Shown one piece after another: positions 42,991-54,879 of a stretch of 64,000 bases of DNA (position 1 is its first letter; each line of letters begins with the position of its first letter). A model generated the notes under the pieces. That model was not told where the DNA came from. It searched no databases and was given only the letters and a program-made list of their open reading frames with translations. The DNA is taken from NCBI GenBank assembly GCA_030685235.1, contig MU839195.1:1-64000 (forward strand). Reading direction: 5' to 3'. The DNA comes from Copromyces sp. CBS 386.78. Its lineage: Eukaryota; Ascomycota; Sordariomycetes; Sordariales; Sordariaceae. Position numbers and translations under genes: made by a program.

Positions 42991-43172
42991 TTTGCGGCCC
43001 GCCCGAGCGGATTTCAGTACTCCCCTGCCAGTCCGTCCATCATCCAGAGTTATTGCGACTCGACTGCTCTTATTGCTACAATGGCAGTGATGCCAACTCG
43101 CATCAGCAGTATGTTAACAAGTATGGGCAGCAGGCGTTGGCGTTTGTGAAGAAGTTGGTGGATGCTGCTTGA
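42991..43172 (+). pseudogene. Orphan last exon of a CE5 acetylxylan esterase/cutinase-like gene
   Basis: A CAG acceptor (GTGTAACAG, ending 42990) precedes FAARPSGFQYSPASPSIIQ-SYCDS, which resembles the C-terminal part of CE5 esterases. After one apparently missing base near 43061 the next frame gives CSYCYNGSDANSHQQYV, then NKYGQQALAFVKKLVDAA and TGA at 43170. The cysteine-rich Asp loop (SYCDS..CYNG) and the histidine (NSHQQY) match the family's catalytic Asp and His regions. No nucleophile exon (GYSQGA) is found upstream, so the gene is truncated as well as frame-broken. An intact CE5 gene lies about 350 bases away on the other strand. Confidence 0.55.
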
Positions 43173-43518
43173 GTTGAGTAAGACTGGGTTGGGTCGGGGA
43201 TGATATAAAGGACGGCATGGGTGAGGCGGGAGGCTCTTAAGAATCTCGGTGTTGGACGACATGCTTGGTGCATGGCCCCCAGATACTCAGGTACCGACAG
43301 GTAGTTGCACAGCACGGTGTTGTAATACAGGGTCCTGGAAGCCGCGAATTACCTGATTCCATGTCAACATTAGTTCTACGTATAGAGGTAAGGTATGTTC
43401 ATGAACTAGAATTCATAGGGGATTAAGGCATATACCCTCCGCCCGATCATCACTCGTATTATCCAATCCGTGTCGTACTTCATTTCTCTTCACTCGTGCA
43501 GTCCTCCCAACCTCACCT
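43173..43518. other. Intergenic region
   Basis: 346 bases between the orphan CE5 exon and the 3' end of the intact CE5 gene. No feature is seen. Confidence 0.4.
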
Positions 43519-44672
43519 CTAAAAGAGACCAAGACCCATGCCAACAGCACCAATAACACCAGCCAAAACCATCACACCCGACCCCCTCACACTAACCGCA
43601 GCACCCTCAACAGGCGCGCCCGAAGCAGAGGCACTAGGTGTCGCACTCACAACCGCCGATCCAGATCCAGTCGGGGCAGCAACACCACTGGAAATTGTCG
43701 AAGTCGACGAGGGAGCAGGAACCGTAGAGGTAGAGTTACCCGAGTCGGAACCGCCGGCAGCAATCGAAGCGTTGTACTTTTCGACGATCCAGTTGACAGT
43801 CTCCATGGTGTAGTTGCCAAAGTAGCCGCCGTGCACGGTGGAATCCTCGCCAGCATCGCAGTAGATGTCACCGGTGTCGCACCAAGAGGCAATACGCGAG
43901 GCGAGGGGACGGCAGGAGGTCATGTTCTCGCGGGGGAAGATCTGGGTAATCGGCGTTAAGACAGCGAATCAGGGAGAAAGGGGGCGCTGATGGATGAACA
44001 AAGGGACTGGAGACTTACGCCATTGTGGGTGCTGGTGCCAAGGTTCCAGGGAGCGCCGCCGTCAGGCCCATTGACTGTGTGGCTTGGGTCACCGTAGGCG
44101 ACGGCCGCGACGACTGTTGTTGTTTAATGTTGTCTCACGTCAGCTTCCGTTCATACCTGTACATACCTATTCATGCCCAATCTCAGAGGTCCACCACGTA
44201 TGATCCCCAAGCCCAAAGACGGCGGGATGGATGAAAAGCGGTGAGAAAACATACCCGTCTCGTTGAACACGTCCAAATACCCCTTGCTAGCCTGGTAATC
44301 ATTGCCCTCTCCCGAGTTGCCACAAAGCGAGTCCATCATAGCATGTGCGCCCTGCGAGTATCCCAGCAGGGCAACCTTGGTGTCCGGGCACCTCTCATGG
44401 TAATTAGTGAGTCTCTTCTCAAAGGCAATGGCTCCCTTCTCCTCCGAGTCGCTGTAGTTGGTGAAGGTGGCGGGATAGTCGATGGCTTCGATGGTCGATC
44501 CGGGAATGAGGAGGGTGACGTTCCGGGCGACAACGCCGATCCGGCCGAGACCGGCGGCTTCGCTGCTGCCGCGGGCGACCATCATGTGAAGGCCGGTCGC
44601 GCAGGGCTCCTCACGGATATAGTGGGAGACGGAGGCAGCGGCCTCGACAAATCGGGCGACGATCGTCCACAT
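43519..44672 (-). CDS. CE5 cutinase / acetylxylan esterase, probably GPI-anchored
   Basis: The model is complement(43519..43941, 44019..44113, 44255..44672), 311 residues with the ATG at 44672. Introns of 77 and 141 bases have GTAAGT/CCCAG and GTATGT/AACAG borders, and all joins keep frame. CATGLHMMVARGSSEAAGLG begins the alpha/beta-hydrolase; the nucleophile Ser is in LLGYSQGAHAM, the Asp in WCDTGDIYC and the His in TVHGGYFGNY. The tail is Ser/Thr/Ala-rich and ends with a hydrophobic GVMVLAGVIGAVGMGLGLF, as in GPI-anchored forms. Such enzymes hydrolyse cutin or acetyl esters of xylan outside the cell. A good signal peptide is not seen at 44672, so the true start may lie in an upstream exon. 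The missing leader is the main doubt. Confidence 0.85.
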
Positions 44673-46054
44673 TTTGGCGCCAAGGCAATGATTATGCGAT
44701 GTTTGATGTCGATGAGGGAGTGAGGGAGTGAGTAGATGTACCTGACCGTAGAGGCTCTCTCTCAGGTGTTGTCCCGGCCGACCGTATAAACGCTGTCTTG
44801 GCGGGTCCGTGAATACAGCTGCTTTGACGATGAAAACGGGAAAATGCAGAGAAAAAAAGAAGAAGAAGGGACGGGAAAGCAGCAAGAAGGGGTGTGGTCA
44901 GGTGGGATTGAGGCTTGTGGATTTGGGGGTAGGAAAAGCAGGACAGGCAAGCAAGAAATGCAATGGCGCGCTATCATGGCACTAACAGGGAGGAGACCGG
45001 CGGAGGTGCTAAGACACAGCCAAGTCCGCTAAGATGGTGCTAGCCGGCAAGCCCGGGGTCCCGGTCAGCAGTCACCACACAGCACAAAGGGCCCCCCTTG
45101 GCGGTCTTGAAGCCCTGATTCATCATCATCAATGACGACTGCCACCTTTTGGTGTTTCCCACCCTTCCAAGCCCGCCAAGCACAGTTAGATGGTGGTTGC
45201 CAACGGATCGAATTTCCCACGTTTTGACACATTTTACGGAAACGACGTTGGGGGGAGCTGTCAAAAGTCAACATGGCATTCTCAGTCGCAACTCGCAAGT
45301 TGATCCTGTTATGGATAATGCCCCCTGATCAGTCTCGGACCCCGGTGAGTTGATGATAGGCCGGATGCGGATTGCGGGGAGCCGAACGGGAGCGTCAATC
45401 AGTGGATAGTGTTGTTTAATGGTGGGCCGAGGTACGTGTCAGATGTGATTGTGCAGAATTGATTGATTGAAGAGTGTATATAATTGATTCGCCCAGAAGG
45501 TTGGGGGGTACTGGAATATCCCAGAGGTGCCCAGAATCTAGGGGGTTAGGCGGCTAACCCAGATTGAGTATAGCTAGAAACCTAGATATCCACCCTCTAA
45601 TTTAATATACCCCCTTATTTATAGACCTTCTTAAAATAGGGCAAAAGTAAAATTATTTATAATTTTCTCTCTTCTAGTATATTAATTTCCTTAGTTAAAT
45701 TATAAGTATTTTCTAGAACGTCGTTGGGAACTTCCCTCCTAATCCTTATTTCTTTTCGAATTAATATATTCGCTATCCTTATTAAATCCCGGAATTTCTT
45801 ATAATTTAATTATTTTAATACTTTCGTTAAATTATTTACTAGTATTTTCTTTATTTTTAAATATTTAACTACAATCCTTCCTTCTATAATCTTTTACTTT
45901 AATTAGTAACAATAAATATTAATATACTTTAATTTAATTATAAATTTAACTATTTTAACGGTTAGTATATAAATTATTTAGGTATTATTATACCCGATTA
46001 CAGGTATTTTTTAATTGAGAGGAATTTTAATTTCTTTATATAAATATATAATAA
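44673..46054. other. Promoter region and boundary with AT-rich block
   Basis: The CE5 promoter lies in the left part. GC-balanced DNA ends near 45,480-45,590, after which AT-rich RIP-like sequence begins and continues to the window end. No gene is supported. Confidence 0.5.
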
Positions 46055-46107
46055 GAGAACATCTTTCTGCACTGCTATAAAAGTCTTACGATACTGTTGC
46101 CCCACCC
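46055..46107 (+). repeat. Left terminal inverted repeat (core 53 bases)
   Basis: Begins GAGAACATCTTTCTGCACTG and ends GTTGCCCCACCC. It is the inverted partner of 49541-49593. The three differences are C/T transitions. Confidence 0.85.
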
Positions 46108-49100
46108 ACTTACACCCTTCCCGCGCGCTAATACACCCTAAAATTTTTTGAGCCAATTAGATCGCTCGTATCTAAATTGCGGTCTACACTCTACTTCGCA
46201 CTTATATTCTTTTATAAATTTTATACTAAAAATCTGGGTATTATATTCTTTTACGAAATATTACGTGCCCACACCCAAATATATATCCAAATTAGCTAGT
46301 TTACAGCGTACTTTATAACGTACTTAGCAATACGGTCGTATATTATTTAATAGAGCGATTAATTAATCGCATTCAATCTATATTAATCTATATAATAATA
46401 ATCTATTTAATATTTATCGTATAATCGCTCTCAATCGCCCAATCTAACTACCAACGAGTCCTTAAAACCTTATTTACAGTTGTATACTAGCGATACGTAT
46501 ACTATAACGATTGCCCTACGTACTAATAGGAGTACTTCCTCCTCTCGTAATACTAATAATATAACCTCTTCGTCCCTATATAAATCTACTACCTCTCTCT
46601 ATATCTCCTCTTTTTATATTACTACGAAGGCGGCCTCGTTCTTTTATCTATATACTAATTAAATTGCGATAATTAGCCTTATTAATTTATTTAAAGTCTA
46701 CGCCCTCTTATATAAATATATTTCGCTAAATAGATAGCGCTATTCGTATCGAAATAGTAGGGTTTCGGCTTACCCTAGGCTGGCGACCGTAGCTAGGCTA
46801 TAAGCGAAGCCTTCTTTAAAGTCGTAATATTACCGTTTAGAATTGAACTAGTACAATTGAAGGAAGGGGGGCTTAAGTATTAATTAGCGTAATTAATTAA
46901 AAAATACGAAATTTTAATACGAAGGGGGTATTATAGCGAAGTTAACCTTTGAATTTAATTATTTTATTAAAGTCCTAATATTTAAAATATTTATTTTCGT
47001 AATTTAGCGATCTAGTAAATTACTAGAAGGGGTAATAATCGAATTTATTAAGTAAGAATAGCTAATTTCGGTTAAGAAGGAATTCGAATATAGTATACGA
47101 ATAGGGTAAACTATATTATATTATAAATTTACTAATATATAGTTCTAATTTATCGGAGTTTAGCCTAGCCGCTATAAGGACTATACTAAGTATAATATAA
47201 CGTTAACGAATAATTTTATTAAAGGCTTTCTAAGAGAACTCTTTATAAGTATTTTTTATTTATAATTAGGCGAAATATTTGTATTTAGTACGGGTAATCT
47301 ATTTTAAAACTTTATTTTCAATATTCTCTTTTATATTATCGGATAATTTAAAACTTTATATAATAGTAGCGACGATAGGATTCGAACCTATATAAATAAG
47401 GATAATTAATTTATTATAGATTATATAGGGATAAATATAGATTTACCTCTAATAATATAATTCTTTAAAGTACGGTTTATTAATTTAATAAGTAATATAG
47501 TACGATAGCCGAAATTTAAGCGCTTATTAATATAATAAGTAGCCTACTCCTCTTTTACCGTTATATAAGTCTTTTTTTTAAATATGTAATAATTATAGTC
47601 TAATATATAAAGTAATTATAAAGCTTCTTAAAGGCAGAGTTGAAATTGTTAACTATATACGCGTAATATATATATTTCTAAAGGGTATAAAAGCCTGCTT
47701 TTAAATATTCTATAATATTAAGTATAGCCCCTAACGAATTTATACTATTTACTAAGCGGTTAAAACTATTAATTACCTTTTAATTTTTATTGTTAAAATC
47801 TTTTAAACTTATTATATTATTAGGTTGTATTAGCGTAGGCTAGGCCGATATTAATACCGATATTTCTCGCTATATTTATACTTATATTATAGCAGTATAA
47901 ATATTAGTAATTAAAGCGGCGACCTTTTTATCTTATTTACGCTTAATATTTAATATTATATTCTTATTAACGTAAAAGATATAGAATTATAACTCTACTT
48001 AGGGGTAAACTCGCTTAATAGCTACCCTTATTATTATATTATAGTTTATAATAGTAACCCTAGGCTTATTAGCCTAAATAGTTTTACGACGAGTATTAAC
48101 TTTATTTATAAGCTAGTTAAAACCTTTTTACCGCTTATTATCAATTAGCCCGAAACTATAGTTAAAGGTATAGCTAACGTTGTATATACCGATAATTTAG
48201 AAGAAGGCGAGGCCTTTATTATTGGTTTTATACGTATTATTATATATTTAGATTTAAGAATTCTATTTCTATATTTACTCTCCCTATAAATTATTCTAAA
48301 AAAAGGTAATCGGTTTAATTTTAAATTCGTTAATCTAATTAATTTTAAAGTAGACCCCCTTCTCCTTTAACAGCTTTATAGTAAGCTAAAAAAGATTATA
48401 TCTAAATTCTACTTCCTTTTTAAATCGATAATAAAAGTTAACGAATTAGTTTTTCGTAAAATAGAAGTTTGGGAATTTCTTGTACAATTCACTAGTAATT
48501 TTACAATTTTTTATATTAAGGTAATTTAAATATAAGGCTACGAAAACTTTATATTTAACCTTAAACGTTCTATATACGAATAGTTTATTATTAGGAGGGT
48601 AGTTATGAAATTTATAACCTTTATAAAGGTAAAAAGTCTATTTCCTATTATTATATTTCAACGATTTAGTATACCCCTACTAGAAATATCCCTATTTCGA
48701 TATTAATATAGAATGAGAGTAATTATCGGCCTTACGAATAAAATTAATTAAATAGACGAATTTACAATATATATAATTAATATTAGTCTAGGGATTAGTA
48801 GAGCGACCTTTTACTAAATTATAACTAAGTTCGCGTCCCTATTATTATATAGCCGTAATTAATTTATCGAGGGTTTTATATTAGGTATTAAAGATAGGGT
48901 AATCGCTATATTCGTAAGGGGGGGGATAGATAGAAGTCTCCTCGTCGTCGTTATTGATCTCTATAGGTTGCGTTGAGGTAGGTTCGCTAGGGAGCTCGCT
49001 AGGGAGTTCGTTGGGGGTATGGGACTCGCTAGGGAGCTCGCTGGGGGTATTACTCGTTAAGGGTCTTAAATTGGGGTTGATGAGATTGAGGTCGATCGCT

Positions 49101-49540
49101 TAACTAGGGTGTGCGCCACGGTCGTATGTACTTGTCGGCTGGGGAGTCGCGTCGGCCATCTGCATTACAGTTAGCTATAAAATATATAGAAAGATAATAT
49201 ATTATTTCTTACCGTTAATACATACTAGCGCTTTATTTATTTAGGGATATCTTATAATATGCGCGATAGTAGTTTAATTAATTACAGAGAGGGTAGTAAT
49301 AGTAATAGTAATAGGTAATAGAAGATACGATATAACAATACAAATTACTAAGTATAACAATAGATTATTAGTTACAAAATCTGGCCTGTATAGGGGTTTA
49401 AATGTATAATAGGCTATAATCTGGGGGCTTGGCGGGCGCGGTACGGTTTGCTGACGAAGGTGTAGAAACTCAAATGGATGCGAGCGATTTGATTGGCTCA
49501 AAAATTTTGGGGTGCAGTAGCGCGATTTGGCGCGCGGGAA

Positions 49541-49593
49541 GGGTGGGGCAACAGTGTCGTAAGACTTTTATAACAGTGCAAAAAGATGTTCTC
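49541..49593 (-). repeat. Right terminal inverted repeat (core 53 bases)
   Basis: Read on the minus strand it begins GAGAACATCTTTTTGCACTG and ends GTTGCCCCACCC, pairing with the left repeat. Confidence 0.85.
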
Positions 49594-49599
49594 TAAAAT

Positions 49600-51960
49600 A
49601 ACGATAGTTTCTTTTATTACGTTAGAAATCGATAATAATTCTACTTCGGTTATTAAGGTTAATATTATTTTCTATTTAGTAGTACCTTAATAAACGAAAC
49701 CGCTAAATAACTTAATTGTAAAACTGTATAAATTCTTTTAGTTTAGGGTATTATTAGCGCACGAAGTATTTGAAATTATTTTAAATTTAATTAATAATTT
49801 AAAGTAAAGGGAAAGATTTAAGTAGAATTAAAGGTAGTATAATACTTTATTTATAATTTTATAATATTAAGGATTAGGATTATAATTGTAGCGAATTAAG
49901 TGGTTAGTAATAAAAGCGATATTTAATCTAATAATTATTACGGCGTATATTATTGATTTAACGACGATCTAATATTCTTATATTTTATTAAAGGAGGTTA
50001 TACTATTATAGGGTAAAAATTCTTTATTATTTATTAAAATAAAGGCGAAGGTATAAGGATTTTTAATAAATTTAGTAATTTTATAAATATATTCCTATTA
50101 GGATAATTAGATTAATTTTACCTCTTAATTTCGAATGATTTCAATATTTAAAAATTATTAAAAATTATTACCGCTTATAAATTTATATTTCTCTTCCAAT
50201 TTCTTAATTATTTAGTCGATTTTATTATATACCTTCTAGTTGAAAATAAATATAATATTATTAACGTAGTAGAAAATTAAAATCCCGTCGCATTTGAAGA
50301 TATATAGATTTTTACGCGATAATTTAAAATTTAGGCTTTTAAAAGTGCTATTAAATTCTTATTACTAAAGTAAGAGAGTACGTCGCAAATTATAAAGGGT
50401 TTTAAAAAGCTTAAGAACCGTATTGTACTTTCGATATCTAAGGGGTATATATATATATATCTCTTTATTAAGATAAGTATTAACAAAGGTATTTATAGCG
50501 TTGTATTAAATAAATTCGAAGTTAAATTTAGCAGCGTAGGCGATAATAGATTGAAAGGAGCGGTTAATTAATATAGACGCGTACGTTTCCTTATTGTAAT
50601 AATATTATTAATCCCCTTTAATAATAAGGCAGGCCTTTATTTTTTATAGACGATTATATTTATTAAATTTATATACGTATATTTATATATAGTTAAGGAT
50701 TTAAATATCCTTGGTGCGGGGGATATCTTCGTTGATTTTAACCTATGACCTTATTTTCTTATAGTTATTAAAATGTATTTTTTCTATTTATTTAAAGAGG
50801 TTTCCTAATTTATAATATTCGAAATTATAGTAAGTCTTTGGGATTAGAAATAGATTTTAACGTTTAATAAAGTTTAATTAGCTACCCTTAATAATTGATC
50901 GATTAATTTCCGCTTTCGTAATAATTTTGCCTTATTTTTAGCTTATTAATTAAATAAGTCTCTTAGAGTTAAAAGCGGCTTCTTATAATTCGAAGGTTAA
51001 GAATAAGATAGGCTTTAGTAAATTAATAATGAGATTAGTAGAGAGAGCGGTTGACAATATATTTAAAAGGGTAGGATATTTAAATATAAAATCGAAGTAT
51101 ATTTTACTTTAAGTGTTAGGTCTAATTTGTTTAGGGTTAATAATATTATTATTATTTATTTATAATTTATTATCGAAGAATAATAATAGTAATTAGGTAA
51201 GATTATTATTTTCTATATTTTAAATTATATTAAAGGGTTCGAAATATTATGTAGATAATTAAAGCGGATAGTCGACTTTATTAAGTAGGTTAGAAATCTT
51301 ATCGCTAATTAGCTTTAATCTTTCTTTAATTTTATTAAAGTTCTTTAAATAAATTGAGCTCTCGTTAAATAATATATTATAAGTATAGATAATGTAGTTT
51401 ATTGACAGGTTCTAAATTTAATAAATAGACGAGATAGTATAGCCGACGAAATAGCTAATTTATACTTTTAATTAGAATTTTTTTCGTTATTACTCCTTCT
51501 TCTAAGCGATCTTTATTATCGTATAGACTTTATAACCGTAAATATATAAATAATTAAAATCAGGCTTATAGGGATTAGTTTATACCTTTTTATAGTAAAT
51601 TACGAAAGTATAAAACTATTTATAAGAAAACTTCTAATTGTAAAAATACTTAGGCAATCGGTTAGTAAAGTAGATTATTATTAAAATAATTTAAAGTTAG
51701 AGGTCGTAAGGGAAATAGGAATTATTTATTATAGTACGCGCTTTTTCTTTAATTATACCCTTTATATCACGGGTAGAGGGCGAGAGGTTGGGTGTAGATA
51801 TTAGATATGCGTAATTGCACGAGGGAAGAAGAAGAAGAGTGCAAGGTACGCTCGGGAAATAAGCCTTTATAGGACTCGAGCTATAAACCCTAATAAATCC
51901 ATAGCGGGAGGCTACAGCCAATCAACTAAGGTAATAACAATAGTCTTAGAGAGTTACTAT
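49600..51960 (-). mobile_element. Ty1/copia retrotransposon remnant, RIP-mutated
   Basis: Minus-strand translation around 50180-50300 gives GILIFYYVNNIIFIFN, followed by KLEEKYKFISGNNF, the copia reverse transcriptase with the catalytic YVDD changed to YVNN (50258-50263). Further upstream in the element (about 50480-50540) an AINTFVNTYLNKEIYI block matches the copia region before the active site. Many former CAA/CAG codons read as TAA/TAG. No product can be made. LTR limits were not determined; a GC-moderate segment at 51700-51960 may be the 5' LTR/leader end. Confidence 0.7.
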
Positions 51961-52369
51961 CACCAATATATATAATATAAGTTAATCCTATAATACTACT
52001 CCTATTTAAAAGAAACTATATAGTTAACTAAAATTATTTAAAATAATAAATAACCTTATTAAACGTTTAATCCAACCGTAAAAAACTCTTATAGCCGCCA
52101 GTCGCGGCGACCTCCTTTTGTACTTCATTTACGGAGCCTCCACTTCTATAGCCGGCTCTTCTATTTCTTCTAGCGCCCTCCTTCGCTTCCGCTCCGCCGC
52201 TAACTAATTTAGGAGTACTAGAACTTTTAAATATACTTTATAAAACTACCGTATTGTATTAGGGGATATAGCCACGTTAGTACACGGCTATTATAAAGGC
52301 TAATAAGGTAGTACCTAAACGACGAAATATTCTTAACGACTATTAATTATTTTATAATAGCCGTTAATT

Positions 52370-53285
52370 TTAATAAAATCCTATTCTACCGAATCTTCTT
52401 CGTTATTAATCTTCTTTATATTACGATTTTAATTTGTACGAACGTCCTTTTATACTTCCAACTATCCTAGAATACCTACTTCAACCTACGGCTTAATCTT
52501 ATTAATATAAAAGGTAGGGCTATACTTTATATTAACCGGCAATCTAAATATAACTCTATAATTATTTACTTTAATAATTTTAAACGGGCCCTTATAAAGG
52601 AGGGTAAATTTTATATATAATCGGCTAATATCGAAGGTTTTTATATTAAACAAAACCTTATCTCCCGTTTTATATTTTGGAATATCTATCCTTCGAATAT
52701 TAGCGTTAACCTTATACTATTATTAAATTTACTTTATTTGATTTATAATATACTTTAATATTTTCTTAAAATAATTAATAATTTTATTAGCTTTAAAATA
52801 TTCCGCTTACAATTAAATTAATAAATTTAGTAAGTATAATTTCGCTAATTTAATACTTATATAAAAGTAAAAACTATAATTAATAAAAAAAGGGGATATT
52901 CCCGTTATTTCAAATATTAAATTATTACTAGCGAATTCCGCAATTAACAACCAATTTACCTAATTATCCTATACCTAATTAATATAAAGACGAAAATATT
53001 TCTCTATCTCTATATTAATACGCTCCGTCTAGCCGTTAATAGTTAAGTAGAATGCGGAGGAGGGTTTAAAAGTTACCTCTAAACGGGAGGATAAAGCTCT
53101 CTAAAATTATAAAATAAATTAAGAACTTCGGTCTAATATAATAGTGTCCGGAAAATTATAAATACTATAAATTCTTTTAATAAACCGGTCCGCCAATTCT
53201 TCGGCCGTAAAGCCGACTATAGGAATAAAATATCGCATTTTTATTAAATAATTAACGACGACGGCTATTAATTTAGGGAATTTTT
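52370..53285 (-). mobile_element. Ty3/gypsy integrase fragment, RIP-mutated
   Basis: The minus strand from 53285 downward reads KMRYFIPIVGFTAEELADRF, ILDRSSQF, then NGQTERINIEIEKYFRLYIN, WLLIAEFASNN and ITGISPFFINY, which is the integrase core of fungal Ty3/gypsy elements. A GDKVLF...YKGPFKIIKV...RLPVNIKYSPTFY tail (near 52,500-52,680) follows. Its 5' part (reverse transcriptase) is absent on the other side of 53285, so the copy is truncated there. Confidence 0.75.
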
Positions 53286-54879
53286 TCACGTTTTTTCTTT
53301 AGCTAAGGACCACGGGGTCATCAAGGGAGTAGGGTAGTTCATTATAAGTAGGAGCAGATCAGCTGCTCAATTAGGTACTATTAATTATAAGTTTGAACTT
53401 TGAAAATAAAAGGAGAAGGAATTTCCTTCGAAATTTGGGAAGAGAAATAGGTAGCTTAGACTAAATAATACTCCTTCTTAGAAAAATATATTCGAATTTT
53501 AATCCTAAATTCGTTTTCCCGTATTAAGTTTATTCTTCCTTTACTTCGTAATCCCCTCTTAAAAAGATTAACGTTTAAATTTACTCCCTCAACCTCTTTC
53601 GGAAAATTTATTAGAGTATAATACTTTAGTATTAACTTTGATCTCTTTTAAATAGTCGATAATTAGTATATAAAGATCTCTTCGTCTTTATTTTACATAT
53701 AGAATTTATTTTACGGTAGATTTATTCTCTTCTTTGAGGTATTAATTCTTATAATCTTTACGTTAATTAAATTAGTTTTTCTATAGTAGGGAATTAGTCT
53801 TTTTTTTTATATAGTATTTTCTATTTTAAATTAAATAGTAATAAGGATAAAATAAATTTTAAATTCTTAATTAAATTAGTTAATACGAATTCGAAGAATT
53901 TTCGGCCGAAATTTTTTGTAGACGTTAAAGTTATCCCCGCTTCCTTCGGGATATTAATTTAAGAATTGAAAATTGAATAATAAGTAATTAATTATTTCCT
54001 TCAGTAAAGAAGTCTTTTATTCGATTTAACGGAAATTTTAATTCCGGATATATATAGATCTTAAACTCCTCGTTTAATTTACAATTTACTAATACCCTTC
54101 GACGAATATATTAACTCCTTTCCCCTTTTTAATTAAATTATAATTAATATAGAATACGAAGACGAATTATTTTAAAATACTAATTTAATAAAACAATAAA
54201 TTAGAAATCAGAAAATTAGTAGTTTAAATTATATAATAGATTAGAAATTATAAATTAGTAATAGATAATAGATTCCCCCTTTACTACTTCCGTTTATATT
54301 CGGTATAAATATTTATAATTTATATGCCAAATTCCTTTTTAAAATAATTATAATCCTTTTAGGGTATATTATATTAATATTTTAAATAGTTCTAATTAAC
54401 CTTTTATAAATAGCTAGCTTTTTATTAGAGGTAAGTGCGGTTGGAAGGGCGATACTTACTACCTATTATAATAGTAAATATTGCTATTTAAATGAAATTA
54501 TAACCGGACTTCCGAATTAATATAATACTTAATAACCTAATTACCCTAATCGAAATGTAAATACTTTAATCTAAATAGTATAAAATTATTTGAAGGATAA
54601 AAAGTATTTTAATAAAGGATATTAAATCTACCTATCTCCGAATAATTATAATAATTTAAAATATAATTTTATATAATTACTAATATATTTCTCCTTCTAT
54701 TATAATATTTTAATTTAAAGGCCCCTACTTTATAATTAATTATTATTAAATATTATATTTAATATTTCTTCTTCCCTTTCCGCCCCCGGTATTTAGAAGC
54801 CTACTATATTAGGAATTTTTAATTCTACCGCTCTCTTTACTAAAGGTAATACTATAATTTATATTTATAATATTAGCCC
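53286..54879. other. AT-rich region with a short GC-moderate island
   Basis: A 120-base less-mutated island at 53290-53410 (with an imperfect GAGCAGATCAGCTGCTC palindrome) abuts the truncated integrase. The remainder is AT-rich with no open frame and probably holds the 5' LTR and leader of the following Ty3/gypsy element, though I could not match a 3' LTR. Confidence 0.4.

Larger units (their letters stand above)
46055..49593 (-). mobile_element. RIP-degraded 3.5-kb DNA transposon with long terminal inverted repeats
   Basis: The ends are inverted copies: the outer 53 bases at 46055-46107 and 49541-49593 differ at three positions, all C/T transitions, and weaker similarity continues inward for about 100 bases. 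The flanks tataataa and taaaataa (7 of 8 identical) may be an 8-base target duplication, though AT richness makes this weak. A GC-richer start codon region is seen on the minus strand at 49159 (MADATPQPTSTYDRGAHPS), followed by a TAG where CAG is expected and a Pro/Ser/Glu-rich stretch. The rest of the frame is too mutated to name a transposase family. hAT or MULE type are both possible. Confidence 0.75.
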
